DNA of 64,000 nucleotides from Megaleporinus macrocephalus (lineage: Eukaryota > Chordata > Actinopteri > Characiformes > Anostomidae). Position 1 is the stretch's first letter, and each line of letters opens with the position of its first letter. This document shows, in pieces, positions 1 to 12,100 of the stretch. The stretch is from assembly GCA_021613375.1 (NCBI GenBank), contig CM038716.1:17120024-17184023 (forward strand), given 5' to 3'. The notes beneath the pieces are model-generated. The model did no database searches. It saw nothing but the letters and a program-made list of their open reading frames with translations, and was not told the origin of the DNA. The translations under genes and the position numbers were made by a program.

Positions 1-1930
1 AATGTCGAGCAACTTTGTTCTTTTCTTCCATTACTTCTTTTTTTAGTTAATGTCTTTTTAATACAAAATCATATAGATATACATTTTACAGTGGTTGTTA
101 TTGTAGGTCACTGTCCCACGTTGGCTGTTGTTAATGATGAACTGCATTACTACGTGTGTTCTCATCCAGTTCACTCAGCAGAAAGACCAAAGTACAGCAT
201 CAGGCTTGTGTTTTTTTGTTTTTCTGACTAACTCGAACATGCACTGTTTCATGAATATCCAGAACGTGACCTTAATTACATTTATTTGCAAGCACAGCCA
301 AACCATCAGAGCAAAGCAGTGCCATGACACATTAGTGACTGTCTCTTCATGCAAAGTTGTGGCCAAGCTTACTCACTGCCCACTAATTACTAGGGGTGAG
401 TGATATGGGGGAGAATACAAAACAATGTGATACTTTTGTGGTTCACAATATATAGCTGTACTAGAACAATTATTTCTATTAGTTTAACACTGTAGATAAA
501 GTTAAACAGGACTAACTGATCTTTTAATGAAGCATGCAGGTAGTCAGTGTTTATTGTGTAAATTAACTAAAATTATCAGCAGAGTGTGAAGGAATAACAG
601 TTTTGACAATATCAAAGGCATGTCTGTGTATTGTATTGCAGAAATGTGTGCTGAAGGCAGTCGTGGCTCATCCCGTATTGTAATACCACTGTCAACCTCA
701 AGAGGTGATAGTGAGTCATTGTAGCATAGAGTGAAATCAGTCCAGCATGAGAGAATAAAGAAGTAGCAGTGCAAGTGATTCTGAATGAAAGGAAAACAGT
801 AGTTAACATTGGTGTTGCTTTTCACTGCTGGAGACAGTTTTTTGCAAGTAAAGGCGTAACGTTTGACACTTTTCTCGCAATTTTTCTACTAGACTAGTAA
901 GAATTGAAGGAGGAGGAGGGACTGTGTGTTTCCGGGCGATGTGTTGTTCCCTATTGTTTGGAGTATGAGTTAGACAGGTTGTGTCAACTTACAGATTGTC
1001 TCTATAAGTACTGCCGATGTCCACAATAGCATAATAGCATATTGTGGTGTAATGTGGAATAATGATGTGATGTAATGTAATGTAGTGGAGTTATTTGTTT
1101 ACATCACATGGTCCTTGTCTGCAGTGTTCTTTATCTGCCAATGTGTGCCTTTCTCCAAGGCCTCTTTCTCTGTTATTTACTAATAGGGATGGGAATTTGG
1201 TGGCCACAAACCTTTTTGATGCTTGTTCTGCTTGTTCATTTTTATACTATGTTTTAAGATGTAGATGCCAGTCGTCCACGCTGTGGTCTGGCGTGCACTT
1301 TGCCAATCTATGAGAATGCCACACAACCTAAGTAGGGACCTTCCCTGAGGACTACATAGATGAGTGCGTCTTGGCCTTTGGTGTGGTGCATCAAAAAGGC
1401 AAAGCACCATGTTTATATTGTTGTTCACCTTTTCTATTACTTTCAGAAGCCTGAGCAGGAAGTTGTGGCATAGCAACGAGTCATTTCAGCACCAGACCTC
1501 AACTGCAGGGCCTATGCTCTCACATCAAGCTGTTTAATGACCTCCTTTTTCACACATGAGCTGCAACTTAGCCTGCTTCTCAGGTCCCCAATCTCTATGG
1601 TCAGGGTTTGGGTGTGGTGGTAACCAGCTGTTGCAACAGCAGCTGTAGTTAGGACCCCTCCTCTTTCGGTAAAACCTAACCAGCACGCGGTCCAACACAC
1701 TTCCTCCGGCGTGCACGATGCGGAGTCTATATTTTCTTTCTGCATCTGTAGCAGATGGTTATGATGAGATATGTGTGAAAAGATGCGTTTCTATGTTAAT
1801 TATCTGATCACGCGTTCTCTCGACATCTCCACGACTCCTGCTGTGGGTGACTTTTGTTCTTGTATATGTCATGTTAAGCCCGTATCCTCAGGCTTTAATC
1901 AAGTGCTGTGTTTGTTTTGCCACCAGGACG
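1..1930. other. Sequence upstream of SUSD6-like gene, no gene recognised
   Basis: I recognise no coding exon or repeat family here. The short open frames have no family resemblance and no matching splice context. A good splice acceptor (pyrimidine run then CCACCAG) lies just before 1927, 14 bases upstream of the SUSD6-like start codon. The first coding exon therefore probably begins with a little 5' UTR, and a non-coding first exon should lie somewhere to the left, within or beyond this stretch. I could not place it. Confidence 0.5.
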
Positions 1931-1940
1931 AGTGTTTTTC

Positions 1941-4900
1941 ATGTCTACACGGCGACCGTCACTTTGGCCATGTTTGCACGCTGCCCTGAGCTATGGCGTC
2001 TTCCTCCTGACCGCCTTGCCAGACGTTACCACAGGTTTGCCTATTATTAGTCATTTCCAACCTAAAGCAGCGCCACAGATTAAGCAGATAAAGCCACCAT
2101 TGAATGAGAATCTGTATACATTCCTGCTATGATTCACCATTGTGTTGTAATTTGTAGATGAGTATCTTATTGCAACTCACACGTGAATAGATTCCACCTT
2201 TAGTTTTGTTATGGGAAGGTTTGCACCACACTAAGTAAACATCTGATATTAACTCTTCTCGCTCTTCTGGCACTTTCAGGTCAAAACTGCTCTCACCCAA
2301 TTATCCCAGAGCATGGCGGCTTCTTTTGCAAGCCCTCGCCGTGCAGAGGGTTTCCTCAAAGGAGCTACATCTACTACTTCTGTGAGCAGGGCTACGTCCT
2401 GCCAAGCTCCAGAGTCCACCGCTCCAGGTGCCACAGAGGGCATTGGAATCCGAGTGTGCCCACATGTATACCAAACTCAGGTAGGAGCACCTGTCAGTTT
2501 CAAACTTCTCTGCACTACCAAGTAGTAGTTCCTTATCATTCAGAACGCAGGCGATACAGGGCCTGTCTGGAGCGTCAACACAGCAGTTGTCACTGTTGGA
2601 ACAAAACTTCAAGTCTTAAAAGATCTTGTAGCTTTCAGGAGAAGGAAAACATGGATGGAAGTTTTCATTCCAAACAAGCTCTACGTCTAAACAACCTGAT
2701 TCTATCTGTCTGAGTCTATTTAGTTGGTCTTTTAACGACTAATCTCATGCCCACAATGCTTTGTTGCAATGAAAACCCGCATCTGCACCATCTCTTTTGT
2801 AGTCAATATTTGCCTCCCACTCACCCTGCATGGGGTTATATATGAATTAAAGCACCGACATTCACATTTTTGCTTCGGCGAAGTTGTAGTTCTGCATTTC
2901 TAGATAGAGGAAGCCTCCTATAGAGAAGACCCACACAAGCAGAAACGCTAAAGGGAATGACCTACATAAAATGTATTAGGCGCAGGAGAGACAATGCAAC
3001 CCTCTTCTCTTGCAGAGACTTACACTCGCTTCCTTTTTTCGAGCTCAAACCACACAGAGAGAGGAAACCAACAGTGTGAACGGGAAGTGAACCAAGTCAC
3101 CATACTAACCAATATTTCTGTCAGGCATTTAAAGCCCTCGGAAATCTTCTGCGTCATATAATCTGCAGGCCATAATCATCCGCTTGTGTAGACACTTTTC
3201 CTAAAGTCGGGTGAACTTCCGGCCTCGATGACACTTCTAGTACAAATATAGCCTAGAACCCGGTTCCGGCCACCAATGGTGCTTCTTTTAGATTGGTGCA
3301 TACTTTTGCGTGTGGTTTAAATGGCTCAAATGCACAAATGTGTTCTGCTCTAGCTGACTGTGCTTTATTGGGCCTCATTCAAAAAACAGTCCAGGCTTAA
3401 ACTTCAGTGAATGTGGGGGGTGTGTTGTAGGAGGATGTGTTGTAGGTGGATGTATGTAAATGCATCGGCTTTCATAACATCAAAAATCTCACTTTGAAAC
3501 AGGATTAGTTTCTGTATATGGACTAATCAGTGTATCGTCACTGTTCAAAGATAAACAAGTGTCTTAAAAATAGCAACTTTTCTTTTAATGTAAGTCAATG
3601 GAACTAGATTTGCTTTCAATGTATTTTGGACATTTCTATTTGTTTGTTCTTCATAAAATTTAAAAGATGCAAAAATCTAAAAAAGAGACATGAGCAGTGT
3701 TTAAATCCCACAACAGACTCTGTTAAGTGATGAAATGTTGGGTTTAGTAAAGTGCTTCAGTGGGAAAAATAGCTTATTTTAAAGTTTATACAGTAGAGAT
3801 GCTAGTTCAGTGTCTGCATTGGCCTGTACCTCGGGTTTCAGTGTTGGTACTGGAAATGAAAGATGGTGTTAGCTCTGAACTGTACATACTCTTGTTTTGT
3901 AGCAGGACATGCTAAATATGAAGACAGAGTGACCAATTCCATACCAAGTGTGGCCACGACTGCTGTTGGAGTGTCCATCTTCCTTCTGACCACCACGGCC
4001 TGCATGGTTGTCAAGTCCCGCCTGTACCCCTGCCAGTCTCAAAGGTATGCTCGTCTTCCACCACAGTTCATTTTCCGGTCAGCTAAGAATGTTTGCTGTC
4101 TTGAACTCGCTTTCTTTACTTTCGTGCTGCAGCTCCGAGGCTCATGTAGCTAATAAGAAAAGGACGCTTACAGCAGTTATAAGAGTTGGAACTGTGCCAA
4201 CTCCCTGCCTCTCACGTTTGTGTGAACATTGTTTAGTAATCAAATAAACATCTTGCTGTGGTTTCTGACACTACAGCTCTCTACTGATCAGCTGTTACGG
4301 TTTTTAGATAAACAGTGAGTGTGTTCACATGGTCGGAATCAGATCTCTGCAGTTATCTGATTGTTTAAGTGGTCAACGCACTCTGATTTCTCAGATCGGA
4401 TTAGAAATCAGACAAAGATAGCTGGATAGCTTTAGCTCCGTTACTAGATTCTTTAGTGCATGTATACACTTTCTCTGATTTCTTTCATATTTCTCAGTCG
4501 GCACATGCGTGATGTTGAAACCAACAAGGTTATGTTTTTTCTCAGTCTGTGAGTTTATTGGTTATCGGATTTTTGCCACGTGTAGACCCAGAATTGTCCT
4601 GTGACCTGTTTACTCAAGTGCATGTACCCACGCTCTGTAGTCTAGCCCATTTTTATGCAGTGGCTGAAACCACATAAGCAAGTCTATTTAAGATTACTTA
4701 ATAACTCGTCACAGTTTGGTACGTGTGCAACACTTAAGACATGCGGTTTCTAAAGTGAACAACGCTGGTGAATGATTTCTCTTCGGACTCTTCCTCTTTT
4801 TGTAGTCACTAATTTGCTAAACTGGCATCTTATTAATCAAGTGATCTACTAGTTTATTGTTGTGCATTACTGATGCTCAGTGTAGTCACGTTTTTTGTTT

Positions 4901-5249
4901 GTCTCCCCCCCCCCTCTTTCTCAGTAGGCGATCCTCTGATCAGCTGGACTTGGTCGTGGATGGTCTGCCCGTGTCTCTGCCCACCTATGAGGAGGCAGTG
5001 TACGGCAGCTGGGGACAGCGGCTTCCACCCCTCCGGGGACCCACTCAGCTCTTGCTGGCCTCGTCCGAACACAGCCCCTTATCGTCTCTCATCCAGTCGG
5101 AGTCCGGTCAGCGTGCAGATGCATTGAATCGGAGCAGCGACGCGCCACCGCCACCTTATGAGGAAGTGCCACTGCGGGCTGCGGACGGTGGTAACGAAGG
5201 AGAAGCGAGAGCTTCGCACATTGCACTTTCTGTGGAAAAGGACAACTAA
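1941..5249 (+). CDS. susd6: SUSD6-like single-sushi-domain type I membrane protein
   Basis: Four coding exons join in frame: 1941-2034, 2280-2480, 3906-4044, 4925-5249, giving 252 aa. A hydrophobic signal peptide covers about residues 1-27. One sushi (complement control protein) domain follows, with six cysteines at C35, C48, C53, C66, C82 and C94 and the conserved GHW tryptophan at 87. A transmembrane segment spans about 113-134. The cytoplasmic tail has LPTYEEAVYG (163-172), which closely matches the human SUSD6 tail (LPSYEEAVYG), and a second motif PPPYEEVP (220-227). PPxY/LPxY motifs bind WW domains of NEDD4-family ubiquitin ligases. Mammalian SUSD6 has been reported to work with TMEM127 and WWP2 to lower surface MHC class I; that role is inferred here, not shown. 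Human SUSD6 is about 300 aa, so the tail is shorter. The start is the first in-frame ATG ahead of the signal peptide. SUSD4 is less likely because it has several sushi domains. Confidence 0.85.
3589..3690 (+). repeat. MITE-like dispersed repeat, copy 1 (SUSD6 intron 3)
   Basis: The stretch starts with a run (AATGTAAGTCAATGGAAC) that recurs at 34787 and, inverted, near 44413. It also shares the 'catttctatt' core seen at 34787, 44360 and 52645. This is the most diverged of four copies in the window and lacks a clear second end. Confidence 0.55.
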
Positions 5250-6406
5250 CTGACGGGCGTGTCAGCTCACCTTCAGCCTACTGATTGTCAGTCCTCTTGC
5301 ACTAGACTGCCAGTGGTTTGTGCCTATCAGCGTAGGTTCACCCTCAGCTCCAAAAGATTTGTAATCAAAGTTTTTAATGTTTATTTTTTTCCTGATCTTG
5401 GGGAAATCCTGGAGCTGAGAGGGTGACGTTATTTAGCAAAATAGTGACAGTGTTTGCATGATGGCTGTTCTATATATTTTTTAAGTGACGTGCACAGCGA
5501 TGTTGATTGTGTCGATGTTTTCAGTAGAGCTGGAGACATGTTTTTTTGTTGCCCTCAGTGAGGAGACGCGACCACAGTGGTCTTATGGACTTCTATGATA
5601 ACAGGCATTACAGAAGGGGACTATGACTGTCTGCGCATTATTCTTTGGCTGACGCTGGAATTTAAGATTTCAGTTCCACAGATGCACGTTAGTCAAAAAG
5701 AAGGCCTTGCCCAGTTCAGACCCTGTAGCCTGGGTGCTGACGTGTGACGACGTGTGACCACCTGCCTTGTTTCTGCCCCGTAGGCCTGCGAGAAGCTTTT
5801 ACTTTGCACCAAACCTCCCTTGGCTCTCTGTCTTTGAAGGCCTTTGCTCTTTATTGTTTCAAGTTTGCAGAGACGGTTAAGGCTCGTGTTAAACAGGTGG
5901 AATATTGTATATAGCACACAGTCAGATAAACTCATGCCTTCCACCCGAATCCTTTATATCTATTCCCTCATGCTGGTTAACAGGAGGGGAGCGTAAACTT
6001 GAAGCACACTTGCTGTTAGAGACATTCTAATTTTCCCTTTTTCTCTTTAACTGAAAACATTAATATATGATATCATGTTGCTATTAAATAGAATTTTTTA
6101 AAATTGTATATAACATTTCTCAAGGTACATATGTATATATCTATATATCTATTTACAAATATAAAAGTATTAATTGTAAAATTGCAAAACCTTTTTGAAC
6201 TGAATGTTATTAAAGCTGTAATTCTAAAACTGACCCAAGTGCTGTTATTAATGAATTATAGTGCTTTCTCTGGTTTGAGTTGTAGAAAGCTAGACCTCTG
6301 TGCTTTGGGAAACAGGAGAGCTGCCCATGAACTCCCAGCAGAAACAGCTGACGTGTGTAGTTTAAGGGAGATCTGATCTGGTACAACTGGAATTGTCTTG
6401 AATAAA
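5250..6406 (+). other. SUSD6-like 3' UTR ending at poly(A) signal
   Basis: After the TAA the sequence has no coding potential. An AATAAA sits at 6401-6406 in an AT-rich context, the best candidate end of the transcript, giving a 3' UTR of about 1.15 kb. An ATTAAA near 6209 is an alternative, shorter end. The assignment rests on signal and spacing only. Confidence 0.5.
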
Positions 6407-7510
6407 TATTTATAAATACAGATTTAATTAAAGATAGCATGAAGGGCTCGTCTATGTGATCTTTAACTGCAGATCTGAAAGCAGGATTTCGAACAGCGCC
6501 CAGTTAAGCCTGTCCACTAGCTAAACCACACCTGCTGAACGTTTCTCAGTACCCTCCTGGGGTCAGTCTCATAAAACAGTACTTCTTGCTCTGTCAGGTA
6601 AGTTTAGCTTGACCCTCTTTTGGTTAGTTTTAAACTTTTGCAGCCAAAGAAAGCCCCAAAACAATAAACATGAGAAGGCAAAAACAAAAAAATAAAAAGA
6701 AATAAACAGATAGAGAAATATATATTTAAAAAATACCCAGATGATTTACACAAAATACTAAAACAGGAACAGAGATTCCAGGTTTTCAATTTTCTTAGTA
6801 CAAGAGGAAGAAACTTATTTCAACTGAACTCCATGACATGACAAAATAGTACATACTACTACATAGATTGTGACACAGAAGAGTTTTCACACGACTTTAT
6901 TAACCCGTTGTTATTGTTAGATCATTTTCCTCAATAAATAAATAAATAAAACTATAATACTTTTGTCTTCTTTCTTTAATTAGGTTCGATTAAACTATTT
7001 TTAGGAACTTTTAGTCTATTTTTAAATCTGATGAAGGCTTTAGGTTATATCTATACAGAAAACTCTAAAGCGTTCTCAAACTTTCAGGCAGCTCTGTAGG
7101 TGATTTTCTCACGGTCAAGATCTCACGTTGCAGACAGTGTAGACCGGTTATCAGCTCTATTATTAAAAGGCATGTGGTTAAAGCTGCTGATTGGCTGATT
7201 GGCTCACTTAAACTCCAGTATGCCCTCTTTTCAAAGTCAGGGCTATTGAAGACTTTTGAAGCTTTACAAGAGAATAAAACTGGCTGTGAAGGGAAAGGGA
7301 GCTGGCAGAAGCAAAACAGAGTGGAGTTCAGTGACAGCTTGTGTATATATACACTGACTAATAGAGGACAGGATGGAGAGTGGACTAAGACTGTCTTTCA
7401 TTTGGACATGTTTCTCTTGTTCCGTGGAAAGAAAAAAAAGTGAGTCATTTGGCAGTTATTTCATAAGAAGCCTTTAAATGACACAGCGCTCGCGAATACA
7501 TTTAAACCGT
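6407..7510. other. Convergent intergenic space between SUSD6-like and HIF genes
   Basis: AT-rich sequence between two convergent transcription units. It holds short A/T-rich runs (for example TAAATAAATAAATAAA around 6935-6951) and no recognisable exon, RNA gene or transposon. Confidence 0.5.
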
Positions 7511-9166
7511 TTTATTGTATTTCTGTTAGCACAGTCAATACAGGACATGATTAAAAACTTCAAACTGAAACAAGACGTACAAGGTTTTAGATAGAAATGC
7601 AAGAAAAGTGGAAAAGCAAGGCAAGTCTAATAGTGTCTAATGTCTAACAATGGAGCACGTAGGCCTTTTGCTTTGGATCTCAAACTGAAAAAAAGGGAAA
7701 TCTTTTTGAAACCTTTCTTTCTTTTTCACCACATCCCTTCCTAAACCAACAAAACACATGGCAATGAGAACAAACCCATGAAGTAACATTTTCCAAACGT
7801 GAGAACTAATCCTGCTTCATTAGAAACTGATCCACCAGATCAGGATTGATTAAATATATGAAAAATGTTGAACTGTAACTCCTCCCCCTCTACTGTTCTG
7901 AAGAATTACACTAAATTAGAACTCCTCCATACATGAGAGTCTAGCAACAACAGCTACAGTAAAAGCACACACACTTCCAAATGCTAAGAGAAAAGGCTCA
8001 CGCAGTAAGCTCATCTTTCAAAAGACAGAGAAAAGGAAAACAAAGAGAAGAGAGAAACTGAACATTCGATTCTTCAGTTCAACAAAAAGACAAACGGTAT
8101 ATTCACTTACATGTCGTATATGCAAAAAAGTATATAAACTGCTTTTATAAAAAAGATGCCACTGATAAAAGGAGGGTATTTGTTGCGTTTTTGTCTCTAT
8201 GGCATTGATCAGTAATGTATAAGTAAATTACAAAAGCTATTTAGAGTAAGGCTCAAATATTAACCAAGATCATCAACTGCATCTCAGACGGACCAACCAT
8301 GAAAATGTTTGTAGTCACGAAAGCATGGCGAAATTGAGGCTGCCTAACTCGTGTCCTGAAACGTGTTGGGATATTACGCTCACACAACCACACCAGTGTG
8401 AAAAGCCCGGCCAGTTGACCTTCAGTTTAAGAAACCCTTTGGCCATGTCTACTAATGCAATAGAAGAGTTCACATTTAGAACAAAAAACAAAAACAAAAA
8501 ACAAAACAAAACAAAAAATAAACAGAAGTGGTTGTCCAGAGCAGGATTGTTCAATCTTTAGCCATTTTTATTTTCATCTCTAGTGAGACTGAGGTCTGTG
8601 TTGCATGAAGTCTTTGAGCAAGTTGTCTGTTAGGACGGCAGAAGGTTTTCTATTTATCACTCATCTCCTTCTGAGTCTGAGGTGCATGAACACAGTGGAA
8701 GATGTTTAGGAAGAAGAAGTCCCCATCGACAATGAATTTTCGCCACAATATCTGATATTATAACTCATGATCAAGATTAGGAGACTTCTGAAAGCCTGGT
8801 CAGATCATCATCATCATCATCATCATTCTGGTCAGAAAACTGGGCCCTGGCTAACCACTCTGCTGTTTCTCAGAAACGGGCAAGGATTTCCTCCTTCAGG
8901 TCACTTGTACTCTTTAGTGAGTGTGCAGCTTTAGTTCACTGGTGATGGATAACTGGGTTTTTGATCATTCGTATTATCTGTGCTGCAGACTTTTCTGGTT
9001 GGAACCTCATGCACAAATATTCTATTACTTTGAATGTCCGGTGTTCAAGTCAGGGCAGAAAAGGTATGGTCAGGTCTGTTGAATTCATAATAGAAAGACA
9101 GCCAAACAGGGTCACCCATAAAGTCAAGCACCATTGGTATGGTTTAAATGATCCACGGTTTCCTCT
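7511..9166 (-). other. HIF-alpha 3' UTR with poly(A) signal
   Basis: Downstream of the HIF stop codon (9169-9167, minus strand) there is about 1.65 kb without coding potential. An AATAAA on the minus strand lies at 7516-7511. The tract includes an A-rich low-complexity run (8480-8525) and an (ATC)n run at 8805-8826. The extent of the UTR is inferred from the signal. Confidence 0.45.
8805..8826. repeat. (ATC)n trinucleotide microsatellite
   Basis: About seven perfect ATC repeats within the probable HIF 3' UTR. Confidence 0.9.
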
Positions 9167-12100
9167 TCAGGTGAGCGATGATACCGTCCCAGATATTTGA
9201 GCCTTAAGGTCAGACGCTCGCAACGAGAAAGGGTCCCTCATCAGAGCTGCAGAGAACAAAATATGAAGAGTGTTCAGTAAAACAAAATGTAGCATTCACA
9301 CACAAAGTCAAGTATTCTTTATAATAGTGTCTTTAACAACAGTCACAATGCAGCTTTACAGAAAATCTGGGTCCGACCCCCTCAATGAGTAAGCCAGGGG
9401 CATACGTGGCAAGAAAAACTCCCTCTGAAAGTTCTTAGACTTGACAAGCAAGAGCTGTACAATTTGTTGACTTATCAAGATAAAGACTTTTGCTAAGCTG
9501 TTACTGCAAAAGGTTGCAACATGCAAGCCACTCAATCGCTCCCTGTACTTTCACTGTGTTAAACAAAAAAAAACCACAGTGTCAGTGCTGAATATATTAA
9601 AAGACATTTTCTGCAGAATTTTGCAGTCTAATATTTGAAGACATTAAATTGCAATGTAGTATTTAGTTTATATTATACAGTCCTAAAGTAATGCTTATCT
9701 GGCATTATGCATCATCCAGGGTTCATGCAAGTCACAGTGAGTTAAATCTTAAGACTTTAAGAACTTTTAAAGACCATCCTCAGTGAAATTTAAGACCAAC
9801 ACAAGTGTGGTTGAGTTAAAGCTTTTATCGAACATTAACACACATGGCCTGGTACGCGACCGTATCAGCTCTGTCTTGATAAAGTCTGCTAAGCCAAATC
9901 TCGCTATATTAGCCATCTTGTTCAGACCACATGTAAAAGTTTTTGCGATAATAGAGTCCGGGAACGCTGCCTGGAAGAGGCTGATAATATAAATATAAAT
10001 ACGTGAAAAATCACTGGATCTGAATGAAGCCTGAAGCCTGTTAGCCGAAGCGTTAGTGATATTGCGGTGGAAGACGAAGACGGCGGGAATGGGGCACAAA
10101 ACTGTGCGATGACTTGAGACCATCCAAGATCCCTAACTGCATGGTTTTCTAGCATAGTTTGCAACTAGCTTAATATTGATTACTGGGGACTGCTTGCAAC
10201 CAACTGTGAAAATCACTGTTATTAAGCCAAGCCTCACTAAAAACACACTTTCCCATGTTTTCCAAAGTAGATGAATTAACTCCAGAGACATTACTTTGGT
10301 GACTGAGGTAAGAGATGTATATATACAGATATATTTTGGCAGGTAGGTAGTGGGCAAACAGGACCTGTAGTTATAATGGGATTTATGGCTTTATCACCAC
10401 ATACCAACACCCACCGGTAGCCCCCCAGAAACACAGAACTAACTTCAGATTACACTACGCTTGTCAGGAATTAACGAAATAAAAAATTTAAGACCTTGGA
10501 TGAAAATCTGGCCATTTTTAAGTTTTTTTATGGCATTAAATTTAAAAAGTTTTGAATCTGCGGGAACCCTGATTATCTATATAGCATCAGATGAGGAGAA
10601 CATCAAACAGCAGGGATCTGTTCAAAAGTGCTTACGGCTGCATTTAAAGTACTTTCATTTTTACATGTGGTAAACAGTGCCCTCTAATGTATACCTGCAG
10701 TATTGCCCAGCGCCTGTGTGCCTCCAAGCACTGGGTCCCGGTCTGTCAGGAGCTGACTTCTTTTCCAAGGAGGGTCGACTTCTTCTGAATCTGTAACCAG
10801 CAGGCCCGTCTGGACAAAAACATCCACATATTAAAACCCTCAGCCTTCAGACATCACTCCTGCTTATACTGCCAAGTATCCTTTTCACTACTGTCAAAAA
10901 TAGCAAGTAGTTCTTCTCTTACCAGTGAGGCATGGCTGAGCAGTAGCTCCTCCTCTATGCTGTTCTTCTGTCTCTTCTCCCAGTTGGTGGTTAAAGAAGG
11001 CAAGTCCTCATCTTCCTCCAGCCCTCTGTTTAGGTGCAGAGCACATGTCAATGCACAACGCTCCTCCAGTTCAAATAATACATTAATAAGGTCCCATAGA
11101 TCCACAGGACTGTGCACCATTTTAAACCCTACCTTTTCCTAGGAGGTGTGGTTAGCACTTCTGCAGAGGATGCCTCAGTCCCAGAGAATGGGGGCAGGAA
11201 GGTTAGCTGGAAGTCGTCATCCATAGAGATATATGGGGCGAGCATGTCCAGATCCATTTCATCCAAGTCCTGCAAGATCACAGCATTAGGATTTCAGAGT
11301 CTTTCTGTTTCCAGGTTATGACAACACACTACTGCTCATTTTACTAATGCTAGTAAACAACACAACAGGCTACCTCTGTCAGCTCTTTCTGGGCAGTGTT
11401 CTCCTCGGGTTTGATAGCAAAAAACTTCTCCACGTCACCGGTGTCCATGGGCAACTCCTCGACCGAGCTCTAAAGAGCAGAACAACAACCACCAGTTAAA
11501 ATAAGGTACATTTCTCAGTATTGGTATTAGTCAGTAGCTGAGATGTAAACTAAATAATTCAGTGTGGTTCGGTGTGAAACTGCATAGTAAAGAAACTCAC
11601 AGAAGATGAGGCTGGAGAAGGGCTGTCGAATATGGGTGAGAGAAGCTGGCGGAGCTTGGGGGAGCAAAGGTCCTTTGGACATTCTGGCACACTGTTGGGG
11701 CTGGAGGGTGGGCAGAAAGACAAGTCCATGTGCTCTGCTTAAAAAATAAACCAAAAAAAAAAAAGTTAAGAAAGCTCATGTAACTCAAGCGTGGCTAATA
11801 AACCATGACTGGGTTTTGAGTTCACACATGATTTCATAGTTACACCCAAAAGGATAATATTGCTAACAAGAAGTGAAAGTGCAAAAGTTAAAAAGATGCA
11901 AATCATTTAAAAAATTACCTAGAACTTATTATTGTTAGTATTATGCTAATAAGTGTCTAAATAAATAGTGTCATATTTAATTTGTCTTTTTTTTTATTAA
12001 ATCCAGTTAAAAGAGAGAATTTATAAAACTAGATCACAAACCTCCTCTATACTAGCTCTTTACTCTTGTAAGAGGAGGTTTGTTGGCAATGGAAGAGCCC

